Assembly (NCBI GenBank): GCA_948567375.1
Contig: OX419762.1
Coordinates: 53,363,034-53,427,033, forward strand
Direction: 5' to 3'
Source of the DNA: Lunularia cruciata
Lineage: Eukaryota > Streptophyta > Marchantiopsida > Lunulariales > Lunulariaceae
DNA: 64,000 nt
How positions within the stretch are numbered: the stretch's first letter is position 1; every line of letters begins with the position of its first letter. This document shows positions 52,619-63,149 of this stretch, piece after piece. Both the position numbers and the translations under genes were made by a program. Under the pieces are notes generated by a model. That model did no database searches and was not told the origin of the DNA. It saw only the letters and a list, made by a program, of their open reading frames with translations.

Positions 52619-53310
52619 TGTGAGCCGGCCTGTCTCTCACTCAGGATGAACCTCTGATGGCTATTATAGTAGCGCACCATGGACTAAGAAGGCAAGGAAC
52701 CCAAACTCCATCATACTCCTCCAAGGCTAACACTCCAAGACTCAAGACATTGCTGACTAGAGAACTCAATGAGAGAGAGATAGTTGCAAATGAAATGATG
52801 ATGAGTACCTCCTCACCTCTTGTTTATATACTTGTGAAATAGTTACGTACCAAAGTTACTAATTACCGTTGTAACTCAAGTTACTAGACTAAAAGTCAAG
52901 TAAAGTCAAAAAGTAGAAAGGAATATCCATTCACATGGGCATATTCCCCTAAGCATGTGGTCTTATCTTGACCCAACCACTAAGTCAAGGATTCCTTCAC
53001 ATGGGCTATCCTTGGACTAAAGAAGAATCCAAAACAAAAAGGCTTGCGGGCCCAAGAGTTCTCAACTCTTTCTTCAAAGCCAAATACCTAGGAAAAATAC
53101 CAAGTCAACACACTAAAATCCAAAATAGTGGTGCTCATCTTTTCTACTTCCTCTAAAGTAAGGTCCCCTCTATCTTAGCTATGACTAACTTTAGCTAACC
53201 ATGACTCATATAGAACCATCCTTTATCTCTATATAAATAATATCTCTTAAGTACTTGTAATACCAAACTAAATATCACAATACCACACACATGCACAAAT
53301 GGGTGTTACA
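52619..53310 (-). repeat. Solo LTR of U family
   Basis: TGTGAGCCGGCCTG to GGGTGTTACA with no internal element. Flanks AGGAC (52614-52618) and AGACC (53311-53315) fit a 5-bp duplication that lost one G, because D-young reads GAGGATCTACAC-like sequence through this site. Confidence 0.83.
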
Positions 53311-54819
53311 AGACCTACACTTGGTAGGGGTGTGGTACCTACTCTTGCTTCTAATACAACCATGGCTACTCAAATTGAGCAGTTGGAGCAAAGATTGGCT
53401 AGGATGGCTATAGCTTAGAGGAGATCAGATTCAAGTGCTGAGGCTTCCACCTCTTATGTTGGTGATAGAGACATATTGGAATTTATATGTGGAGTAACAT
53501 AGGTAGATATATATTTTGTAGTGATTAGGAATGCAATATGTGCTCTAGAGCCTAAAGGAGCATCAATGGAGTTAGACCCACAAAGAAGAGAGGTTGGTAG
53601 ACAGATCAAACTTCCCTAATCTTTCACATTCTTTGAGGCACTATAGTTTACATCCATGGCTCCTAAACATCCTAGTGCAAGTGTGGTACATGGTGATGGA
53701 GTGCATGATGCACCAATTGCTAGTCAACCATCTACTACTATGCAGATTGAGTCTAGCACTATGTTTGGAGCGGCTCAATTGATTATGCACTTCTTTTTGT
53801 TCATAACCAATGACATGTTTACATTGGAAGTTGAACCAACTCCAATCTTCTAGTTGGCTACCACACTTTGTGAGAGTAGGGATGATGTGGTTCCTACTTC
53901 TAGAGAAGACATGGTTGATAGTGGAGCTAACTTGGTTGAGGAGCATGGGATCAACTCAACAATCAATGGTTTATTGCATGTAGTAGTAGCTAGCTTGGAG
54001 GAGTTACCAACTAGACCTACCTTTGAGCGAGCTTGGTTCACACTTGGAGTTATCCTATTGGATAACCAAAGGTGGATTTTCTATTTGATGTGACCTTCAA
54101 GGAAGGTCTATACACCATAGAGGATCTTATTAGACTTTGGTACATAGCCCTTTATGTTGGAGAAGTTTGGAATTGTTGGTCTTGAGCTATAGAAGACCAT
54201 TGTGAAGAGGTGTCTATTTCATATCTAGATATCTCTAGGGGGTGGTTTTACATAGTATATCACATCACATGTGGAGAGCTCATTGTCTAGATTTAACATG
54301 GTCATCCAATTGATAGCTTTATGGTGAGAACTCAAGCCATTGCAATAATAACAAAGTGATATGACATGCGAGTTGGTGAGGTAGCATTATACTCCATAGG
54401 TTTTAGTATTGATTATTGGGAGGAGATAACTTCCTATAGGCCAAGTTGGTATTCAGGTGAAGGATGGATAGGTTGCTTTTTGGTACACTTTAGCAATGAT
54501 AGTGTTAACTCATTAAGGACCATGGCATCAATTTCAGTTTTTGTGGTTTTGTTACTTCACCAAGTGACTTATTGGAGGGGAATGCTCATGTGGAAGATAA
54601 TCTAATACTAGAGTAGATTACTCGGATTTGGAGTACAAGTGGGATTATTCTATCCACCTTGGATGTTTCCTTGTGGAGTTATGGGGAGACGATGCAATAA
54701 CATGTGGATCAATAAGTAAAATAGGCTTAGAGTGGAGCCTTTGTACCACCCAGAGACTAGTGTGAAGATGAGCCTTCAAAGTCTATTATCTTGCTACCTT
54801 TGGATACCACACTCATAAC
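53311..54819 (+). pseudogene. D-old coiled-coil and protease region
   Basis: Aligns with D-young 37130-38640: ATQIEQLEQRLARMAIA, SASVVHGDGVHDAPIASQP, TTLCESRDDVVPTSREDMVD and ELPTRPTFERAWFTLGVILL. The protease active site is LLDFGT (DSG lost). FSIDYWEEITSYRPSWYSGE follows. Many stops; CpG nearly absent. Confidence 0.82.
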
Positions 54820-55319
54820 TTAGCAATATTCAATCGAGAGAGTATGTCTATTGGAGTTGTTTGGTGAGATTAGCACTAGACTAGCTACAATACTACAAGT
54901 AGGTATATGAGTATAAAGGTACTTGTATGTAGAGAGAGATGAGATTGCTAGTGAGTTTCTCTATATCATGTGGTATAATTGGCCTATCAATATCTTGAGT
55001 TATTATTGATGTCAATAGTCAAGGGTTACCAATAGATATTTATTTGTTGGAGGGAGGGGGGTTGGATTTGGAGAGACATGGTACTATTCATTTGGTGACT
55101 TTTAGATAGCCATGTTAGGGATATACATATGCTAGCCGAGGTTAGGGTCTCCAAGATCCCCATTTTGGTGTGTTTTGGGAGATGTTACATATACCATGAC
55201 ATCTCTAAGCTCATAAGTACATTTTTCTAGCCTACATTTTGTAGAATATCCCTTTGATTATGATTCTTGCACATGGTGTTGGCGATTACACATCAGGTCC
55301 ATTCTTGGATGAGACTTCC
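54820..55319 (+). pseudogene. D-old methyltransferase domain, N-terminal part
   Basis: Reads CLLELFGEISTRLATILQVG (motif I), RYLYVERDEIA (motif II), a decayed motif IV (PC followed by a stop), GLQDPHFGVFWEMLH and a motif VI remnant (NIPL). The Q in GLQDP shows what stood at the TAG of D-young. The domain is cut by a solo R LTR at 55320. A further ~38 bp (55719-55757: LLDAIKVM, motif VIII start) lies beyond it before a deletion removes the rest. Confidence 0.8.
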
Positions 55320-55718
55320 TATAACAATATGGAGTTTAATGATGAATTTAGTTAGGGCTAACAAAGTAGCAAATAGGTCAAATTAACCTAGAATATTCTA
55401 GAAGTATCTAGGAAGCTTCTTGGGAAACTTCCGGGCTAGCTTAGCTTGCACCCCAAATAGGTAGCTTCTAGAAGCTTCCAACTAGCCAAGTAGACAATTT
55501 CTAGAAGGAAGCTTCTTGAGAAGCTTCCTGGATAACTTGGCTTGTACTCCAAGAAAGCGGCTCCAAGAAGCTTCTTGAGAAGCTTCTCAAGAGCCTTTTA
55601 TACTTCCTATAAATATCAAAACCAAAACTCATGCTAGGCATTTGTAGTTTCCCACACTCAAGTATCCCAATGTGATCTTCCATTCTCCTATTTCTCTCCT
55701 TGGTCTTGGTCTTTTACA
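55320..55718 (+). repeat. Solo LTR of R family in the D-old methyltransferase
   Basis: TATAACAATATGGAG (TGTAACA with one change) to CTTGGTCTTTTACA, 399 bp, with TTCTAGAAGCTTCC and TATAAATA. Flanks CTTCC and CTTGT are a diverged 5-bp duplication: D-young reads GGGACCTACTGTATTG through the site. Confidence 0.85.
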
Positions 55719-56249
55719 CTTGTTGTGTTGTTGGATGCAATCAAAGTGATGGAGTCCAACAAGCTTTGTGGAAGCTTGCACAATGGACTCTAATTTTATA
55801 AGAGTATGATTTCATGGTTATTCACAAACCTAGAGTGGTGAACCATGATGCAGATAGGTTGAGTAGAGACCCATGTCCCAGCTAGTAGGATCAGACCAAA
55901 GCATGTTGGCATGGAAAGACAGATAAGGAGATGGTGTTAGGTTGGCATGCATCTACCTTTCTATGTATATTTTCTAAGGCCTTGGTGGTATCTCTTTTAG
56001 CACATATAGGAGGAGTTGTTGAGGTCATAGATCCAAAGGGTGGAGAAGTTGGTATAGGTTAGTGAGACATTCATAAGGATATCTTAGTCATGGATTATAT
56101 TTGCATTGGTGTTATGGGTGGCACAGTTGGTGCCAAGGAGAGAGACCATGTTCTTCAAAAAGCTAGGCTGTTTAGATTGGAGGGCATACACCTTCTTTGT
56201 ATGTGGGAGGATGGTAGAGTGCGAGTAGTATTACTTCCATCTTAAATAA
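55719..56249 (+). pseudogene. D-old deletion junction and RNase H end
   Basis: After VLLDA-like sequence the DNA jumps at about 55756 from methyltransferase motif VIII into the RNase H tail: ESNKLCGSLHNGL in one frame, KLAQWTLIL and EYDFMVIHKPRVVNHDADRL in the matching frame. RT and most of RNase H are missing. KLAQW corresponds to KLA-stop-W in D-young (34434). The linker to integrase follows with EMVLGWHASTFLCIFS. Confidence 0.8.
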
Positions 56250-57349
56250 CATAGTTGGTACATCATGCTCATGAGGAGCTAGGACATATTGGAGTAAAGC
56301 ATACATATAGCTTACTTGAGAGTCCTTATTGGTGGCCCAGTATACAGACCAATGCACATTAGTTTTTTGCTAGATGTAATGGTTTGTGACCAAGTTAGAG
56401 CATCATTTAAGGCTCCTATGCAACAATTACATCCATTACCTATCATGAGATTGGGTTACCGTTGGAGTTTGGACTTTGGTGGACCTTTACCATTGATTGT
56501 GAGACATAATTGGTATATTTTGGTTATGGTGGAGCACTTCTCCAAGTGGATTGAGTTGGTGGTACTTCCAGAAAATTCTAGTGAAGGGATGACTTTCTTG
56601 TTCTTGGATTGGGTTCTTAGTCATTTTGGTGTGCCAATTGAGGTTTAGACTTAGGTTACAAAGTTCTTGGAGGAGTTTCAGGTCTTGTGTGATAAGGCAT
56701 TGATTGATCATCATACTACCTCCCAAGATTACCTTGAGGTAGATGCCTTAGTAGAGAAAGTGATTCAGATGGTGAAGAAATGATATTGTAAGTATGGTTT
56801 GCAAAGAGGCCACCTAGGAGATTGTGATCTCCAATTACCATGGTTGGCCATGGGCTATTGGTTCAACTGGCAAGCCTTCTTATAATCCTTCTGTCCTTAC
56901 TCTCTACTCTATAGATGAGATCCAAATTTACCTATAACCATTTCTCATGATGCTAATGTAGTTTTGGACTTGGATGATTTATATGTATGGGTGAGTGCAT
57001 GTTCTCAATGGACATAGATATTTTGGAGAGTGATGCTGATGGCCTTTTAGAACTTAATGATTGCTCAACATAGGGATACCTTATGCTATGTTACTATTCA
57101 AGGAAGAGGTTATAGACCCTTGATCCATCAATTTCATCCAAGTGACTATGTCTATCTACATCAAACTACACCAATGACACTTGATGTTACTAGCACTAAA
57201 GTTTGCAAGGTTTGCCTTTTAGAGTCCTTGTGTTGGAAGGACATTATGGTATTTTTTGGGAGGATCACGTGTGCAATTGTGTGCCATACTACCTCCCAAA
57301 CATTGATGGCATTATGGATCCAAGCTTGGCACTTGTACATGCAAGTTTG
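56250..57349 (+). pseudogene. D-old integrase remnant
   Basis: HHAHEELGHIGVKHTYSLLE and a decayed CxxC region, then MRLGYRWSLDFGGPLPLIVR and VEHFSKWIELVVLPENSSEG, which keeps the base lost in D-young. The second Asp motif is decayed. IAQHRDTLCYVTIQGRGYRP has CAA where D-young has TGA (33115). FRVLVLEGHYGIFWEDHVCN precedes the PHD remnant. Confidence 0.82.
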
Positions 57350-57488
57350 CGGTGTATGTTATGTGGCAATGTATGTATGTACTATATTGGTGCGTGATAG
57401 CTATTTGAGAAGATGGAAAATGGCATGCTTGACTTCTCTCCTCATGGTGGTTCCTCAAGGATAGTGGTTATGTCCTAGATGTACTTGA
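57350..57488 (+). pseudogene. D-old PHD finger remnant
   Basis: RCMLCG is kept, the next Cys pair is lost (TGT to CGT and others), WKMAC and VVPQG are recognisable in shifted frames, and CPRCT with TGA ends at the same place as in D-young. This shows that the PHD finger was part of the family before the two copies separated. Confidence 0.75.
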
Positions 57489-57644
57489 TCTATAGCTAGT
57501 TCACCTTTTATATGATATATGATTGCATACATGCAATTACCAATGAGGTTAGATAGCACCTAACCTCTTGATCTTTGCATACCAAGGGCATATCAAAATT
57601 TTTGAGTAGATGGCTATCTAGACTTAGAGAGACCTAACCGCCAA

Positions 57645-57989
57645 CTAGGGAGGCAATTGTGATAATCTAGAGTTCATGTATGACTTATGTGTGAGTTTTT
57701 TTTCTATAGTGTATGATGTTGACAATGATGTATGTTGTATAGCAATGTATATATGCATGACAACTATCATAACATTTGTAATGTCAAAGTTAGTTTGCTT
57801 GGACATTGGAGTAGAAGTGTTGGTAGTCATAGGTATTTTGGTAAATATTCATGGATTACTTGTTGGTGGTCTAATTTCATATTAGGGCTATTGATCATAT
57901 GGTGCAACCGACCATCATGTGCACCGTTTGCACAGTTCAATGTGCCATTAGTGGTACGTTAGGATTAGAGATCTAGGTTGAGCAAAGGA
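57645..57989 (+). repeat. D-old polypurine tract and truncated 3' LTR (A then B)
   Basis: CTAGGGAGGCAA (57645-57656) is followed by module A (57658-57764, with TATATATGCATGACAAC) and then module B (from 57765, TATCATAACATTTGTA), which breaks off at about 57989 after GAGCAAAGGAG. So in this copy too A comes between the purine tract and B. Confidence 0.8.
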
Positions 57990-58789
57990 GTGAGTTAATT
58001 GACATTGATACTTTTTGCCAATGCTCTTCTATCCATTAAAAATATTTATCTCAATTTAATCAACTCAGGATCTTGGTTGTCCCAAATTTCATGCAACATA
58101 ACATGATTGCTCAATTCCTTGTTACATAGTTTCTTAATGCAAACTAAATCCTCTCTATAATAAAAATCCTGGTTGACTAGACCTAAGGACTTAACGAGGA
58201 AATTTGAAACTATACACATCTTTTGTAGTGCAAATAGGGTAGCCACTTCCTTTCCTTTCTGTCCTCTCATCTTCCCTACTCTTGTTTGCCCTTTCTAATC
58301 CCTTCATGCAATATCCTTCATCTTGAAATGCACAAGTCCAAGTAGGGATTTCTTGCCAAGGGAGAAGGTAGCATGGCTGATCTAGCTAAGATGAATTCTG
58401 AAAAAATGAAGAGATTCCAAGGTCTAGATGAATATTTATCCTATTTGTTCAACTATTATAACCTTTTGGTAAGTGCATCCTTTGGTGAGCCATCACTACC
58501 CACACATTAGAGTAGTTAGCCCAATCTAATGGTCCACATAATAAATCTTGATCTGTTTGCACCATCTTTATGCAGGTTACTTCAAGCCAAAGGTCTTCCT
58601 AGGATGAAGGGCTAATTTCAAGGCAAAGACCTTCTAGGGCGGAGGGCTTCCTTATACAAGATTGTCATAGTTGACTGTTTTTCTCCTGTTTGTTTACTAA
58701 TTAACTATCCTTGTACTTCTCTTAGCTAGATTCTGCAAAACATTATAAAGAAACTCTTTGTAAGTAGAGGTGTGTCATCACAAGGAGGA

Positions 58790-59130
58790 AAGACTCAAAG
58801 AATTTCTTGATTAACAAAGAGATTTTGGAGAGAATCTATAATCAAAGTCTAGAGAGAATCTACAATCAAAGAATTACCCAACTAAGAGAGTTTGTAATAG
58901 AAGAATTACTTGATTGAGAAAGATTTGAGAGAGAGTGTGTATCTATAGGGATTGGGAGATTTCAAGGAAGAATTTCCCAATTGAGAGAGTCTGAAAGAGA
59001 CTAGAGAGAGGTAGAGTCTTGAAGAATTTGTCCCAACTTAGAGAGTCTTGAAGACAATTGAGAGAGAGGAAGAGTCTTAAGGAATTCTTCCCAATTGAAA
59101 GAGTAATAAAGAGATCAAAGTGATACAAAG
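58790..59130. repeat. Degenerate ~60-bp purine-rich tandem repeats
   Basis: Words such as AAGAATTTNCCCAATTGAGAG, GAGAGAGTCTTGAAG and AGAGAGAGG recur every 55-65 bp. Clearest units lie at about 58970, 59025 and 59083. They resemble a decayed minisatellite or leader of an unknown element. Confidence 0.6.
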
Positions 59131-59649
59131 TCTCAAAGATAGCTGATGTAAGAGAGTAGAGAGAGGCAATTGAGCATATTTAGGGACTACAAACCTGTTC
59201 AGCAAGCAATAAGATTTTCTTTTCAGAAGTTTCAAAACAGTTTTGAAATCAATGATGATAGTGGTTTTCCCTTACCCACAAGTGATGGATGAAGAGAATA
59301 TGGAATGTTTCCATGAGGGAGATTGGTTAATAAGTTTCCACATTCTCCAAGATAGACAAAAATTCATCAATTGGTATTGGATGGATAAACACCAGATCAG
59401 GGAGCCGGTCTAAGAGATTTGGGAGATAGACTTATAATGGGTATAGGTATAGGTAATAGATACAATGGGTCTGAAAATTGCAATTGGCATGGAACATTTG
59501 CATCAACATGTAAGCAATACTTTTCCACTCTTCCATGTTACCTTTTGTTACTTACACAATCATTTGCTAATACTTATGCATTTTATAGATTCTTCCACAT
59601 TTACCATCAGTTATTGGTTAGTTATACATTTGTTGATAAGTATATTCAC

Positions 59650-59830
59650 TAATAAGATACTTATTTTTTGTTACAATCTTTGATACTTGTACATTTCGTG
59701 TAACATTATATATGACTCACAATAAGAATATCGATTATAGTGGTATATATATCATAAATTCATTTGTTAATAAGATACTTTTTGTTGTGTTATAGTCTTT
59801 GATAGCTATACATTCCCTGATTCATTCTAT
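59650..59830. repeat. Imperfect ~119-bp tandem duplication
   Basis: TAATAAGATACTT.TTTTTGTT, then TAGTCTTTGATA.. and TACATT recur at about 59652 and 59771. Divergence is moderate. Confidence 0.5.
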
Positions 59831-60588
59831 GTGACACAACATGAATCTATAGAATCTAGATTACAATGCATAAGGTGTATATGTTTCACCAAATTCAAGT
59901 TTGATTTCATATGCTTGCTTCAGGCTTGATTGAATTTGCTTGTTGCATATGAATGTACTTACTTTTGCTAGATTGGAACTATTCTTTTACTATGTCCACA
60001 ACACATACTAGCATATATAGATGCAGACGTGCTAGCTGAACCTTAAACCCTAGCACATACCAATGGATACCATGGCAGATCCCGTTTAGTAGCCAGACTA
60101 TAGGCACATATCAATGCATATCGGCATATTTGTGTAGCCTTTGAGATATACAAACATAGGTGGGCACATATCCATATGCAAACATTTTTTACCAACATTT
60201 ACTAGCATTTCTATCAACATATAGCATTTTATGCCCACATACCTAGACTTGTTGTAGACTTCTCTTCATACATGCAAATTTTTTTTTAAACATGTTTAGC
60301 ATCCATATCCACCTCATGTGTTATGTGTTTATTTTGAGCACTTTTGTTTATATTTCATTAAGGTTTGGTTACTTTCTAAGGTTTTCTCTTGGAGGTTTAT
60401 GCATATATTTATATATATTTATATTTATATAATCCTTTTTGTAGATGATTTTGTGCAATTATTTATCCATTGAATAATGTTTACAAATCCTTGTGCACAT
60501 GAAAGCATCCAATTATTGAAACTCCATGTGATGGAGTAATGAGCCTCCATAATGACCTTTAGATATATTAGCCTCAAATTGTGGAGTT

Positions 60589-61008
60589 GTGAGATCTCAT
60601 GGTGAGGAGATACCATCTCACTATGACATGCATTCTCATGAGTCTTGTACTAGTGAAGAGAGTGAGGATCTTCTTAGTAGGAGAGAGCATTCAATATTAG
60701 AGCAAGAGATGCAATTTAGGACCCAAGAGAATTATAGAGTTGAGAGATTGGCTGACTTGGATAGGCTAGTGATAGAGAAAGAGATGTATTTTAGAACCAA
60801 GGAAAGTTTGAGAGTTGAGAGATTAGCTGAGCTAGATAAGCTAGTGGTAGAGAAGGAGATGCATTTTAGGAATAAAGGGAGTTTGAGAGGTGAGAGATTA
60901 GCTAAGTTAGATAGGCTAGTGATACAGATGGAGAGGCATTACAAAGATGAGGATGATGCTAGAGCAAAAAGATTAGTTGAGTTACATGGTGATAGGATGT
61001 ATACATAA
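60589..61008 (+). CDS. Hypothetical 139-aa protein with 25-aa charged repeats
   Basis: An uninterrupted frame from ATG 60589. Residues about 38-62, 63-87 and 88-112 are tandem 25-residue units such as EKEMYFRTKESLRVERLAEL and the next unit EKEMHFRNKGSLRGERLAKL; a fourth, degenerate unit follows. The DNA period is 75 nt, so the frame is conserved across units. The heptad-like spacing of L and charged residues suggests a coiled coil. There is no known family that I can name. It could be the surviving part of a larger decayed gene that continues to about 62500, since downstream sequence is open in short pieces only. Confidence 0.5.
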   Translation: MRSHGEEIPSHYDMHSHESCTSEESEDLLSRREHSILEQEMQFRTQENYRVERLADLDRLVIEKEMYFRTKESLRVERLAELDKLVVEKEMHFRNKGSLRGERLAKLDRLVIQMERHYKDEDDARAKRLVELHGDRMYT

Positions 61009-61842
61009 ATTATGGCAGAGAGTTATAGGTGTCACAAGAGCTTTTACTTATATGAGTTTTGGATTAGTACGGAGACTATAAAGAGGACACATGATCAGTT
61101 AGTAGAGGCACATATGAATCTAGATTTAGTGAGGACTGAGCTAGAGGCAGCTTATGACAATATCAAGACCTTCCTTAGGGATAAGACATAGAGATTCACT
61201 ACTTTTATTCATATTGGGACCCAGTCTGAGGAAGGGACTTAAAAAAACCTTGTCCCATATGATGCATGAGGTTGAGATGAAAACATCAGAGGATATCCTA
61301 GAGGGTCCTTAGGTACATACTCATACTATTGAGTCTTCACATGTACCTAGGGCTTAGACTCCTAGGACCCACACTCATACTCATTAGGACTCATACTAGG
61401 GCACTTAGGACTTAGACTCAGATTCCCATGATGCACACATGTACTCAGACTTCAAAGACCATTTTGACTTTCATTGGATGGCCTAGGGAGAAACCATGTG
61501 TGTGGACATGTGATAGAGATATTTTTCCTTGGAGAACCATGGTTTCAGATGATCTCATTGCCACTCAGATTCATAGGAACTCTTGAGGAGTTTAGGTGGT
61601 TTTAGGAGATGAAGATGGCTTTGTGAGATGAGGTATCTAGACTTAGAGATTTGCAAGAGAGTATTGCCTTATCTAGACAGTTTATTCCTTGTATCCTTTA
61701 CCATATAAATAGGATAAGGAAGATACTAGTCTAAGATATTGGTTATCTAGTAGATATTAGGTGGACTTGACTTCCTCCTTGTGTGAAATGGAGTTGGGAG
61801 ACACATGCTCTTGGATGGAGGAGTCATAGTGAGTAGAGATTT
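61009..61842 (+). other. Decayed region following the repeat ORF
   Basis: Short open pieces with stops between them; acidic and aromatic-rich segments such as TKRTHDQLVEAHMNLDLV are seen near 61080-61150, and repeated ACTCATACT/CCTAGG words at 61310-61440. It may be exons of a pseudogene. No domain recognised. Confidence 0.4.
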
Positions 61843-62088
61843 TTGGTATATCCCATAGGAGTTAAGGAGTGTGTACAGTATTGTGTGTCACACTTTGAGG
61901 TGATCATATGGACAAGTGATGCTAGGAGGGATGTAGAGCACTTGCTACAATCTATGTGGGATTGTGATTTACTACCTTATTCCATACACGCTAGAGCATG
62001 CCTCATGGGACGCTTTGGAGAAAGAGACGGGTTCATTGATTATTATAGATGTTTATTGTTAGACCTTATACCACATTCACATCACTAG
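61843..62088 (+). pseudogene. Possible FCP1/NIF-like phosphatase fragment
   Basis: The frame contains GVKECVQYCVSHFEVIIWTS followed by DARRDVEHLLQSMWD. This resembles the segment of FCP1/NLI-interacting-factor (HAD) phosphatases in which a pattern like RPG-x-EFL...FEVxxWTS occurs. The catalytic DxDxT motif, expected about 60-90 residues earlier, is not visible in any frame. So this is at best a fragment or a chance likeness. Confidence 0.35.
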
Positions 62089-63149
62089 GACTATCCATCA
62101 AATATATATTGTTAGTTGATAGTGCAACACTTCCATATTGTAGGAACGATCTCCATGGTACTATACGTTGTCCTAGATTTACTCCACTTAATATACCTAG
62201 GTCATCACAGATTTTGCCATTGGACCGCTTGGTAGCTCCACTAGATAGATTTATAGCCATCAGCACTGCTATTACATTTTTGAAGAGGAGTGGACATCTG
62301 GCAGACTTAGGGATTATAGTGGAGATCCACACTAGCTTTTTGCAGAGTGTTTCCGGGAGCCTCCTCTACATGTCAAGGAGAGTATATGGATGTGGACATA
62401 TAGCCTTTTTTCCTCCACAAATGCCTATATAGCCGCTTGGAGGATGCACTACATTTCCAATCACACCATACTTAGACTTCATCTACATGATGTACTTGGT
62501 ATATTTCATGATCATTATATATTTGTATTTGCTATGCATACTATTATATTTTACTTCTTATTACATTTTACTGTTGTAACCTTTCTATTTAAAAAAAAGG
62601 GTGGAAGCATATAAATGTAATGTGGATTCAATGGGATTTATAACTATTTCTTACTCTTACTCATATATACAAACTCATACCTCCTTATATACGTAGATGG
62701 CTTTGTTAGATGAGGTATCATTAATGTGACAATGTATATAACTCTCTTAGACTAATTAACACATTTATTTACATGATTGCATGTACCACTCTAATACTAA
62801 ACCACCCATATATAATGAGTAACCCTGGGTAACCTATCTAGGCGCATACTAGAGGTCTGTAGCGCATACAAGCAAACACAAATGCATACAAGCGCATACT
62901 GCTAACCTGGAGCACATACATGGACATATGACAAGCCTATGAGGCACGAGTGAGATTTATGAAAGATATTGGGAGTGCATACTACTAACAACGAGCACTT
63001 ACAGGTGCACACAACAACATACACAAAGCATAAAGCATAAAGGAATGCATACTAGATGTTGTGAGTGCATATGGGCGGTTATGGTGAATGCATATTGGCT
63101 AGTTGTAGCGCATAACAATAACAAGGCTGCCCTCAATAGGGACAGGCTT
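62089..63149. other. Non-coding region with GCATAC-type short repeats
   Basis: Weak open frames to about 62600, then AT-rich sequence. From 62820 to 63110 the words GCGCATAC, GTGCATAC and AATGCATAC recur many times at irregular spacing; similar GCACATA words occur at 60000-60250. No gene seen. Confidence 0.45.

Larger units (their letters stand above)
2044..57989 (+). mobile_element. D-old: ancient Ty3/gypsy element of the DNMT/PHD family, split by nested insertions
   Basis: Segments 2044-2914, 18795-19055, 41895-43070, 48231-48448, 52266-52618, 53311-55319 and 55719-57989 align in order with the - strand element D-young (31879-41819), so they are pieces of one + strand element of the same family. 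Together they give about 7.2 kb. The order is LTR, leader, gag, CCHC region, protease, methyltransferase start, integrase, PHD remnant, 3' LTR. Reading frames are full of stops and CpG is almost absent, unlike D-young, so it is much older. A deletion removed the methyltransferase C-terminus, RT and most of RNase H, and the 3' LTR is truncated. Insertions S, R-b, U, T-3 and two solo LTRs interrupt it. Confidence 0.88.
57990..60588. other. Non-coding region right of D-old
   Basis: AT-rich sequence without a convincing gene. Contents I can see: purine-rich degenerate repeats at about 58790-59130 (see separate entry), a ~120-bp imperfect tandem duplication at about 59650-59830, and AT-rich sequence to 60588. 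Small open frames here show no domain. Confidence 0.5.

Noticed and set aside
43071-53310. Three related ~700-bp segments as a satellite
   Set aside because: Two flank the internal part of U as LTRs and the third is a solo LTR with its own target duplication.
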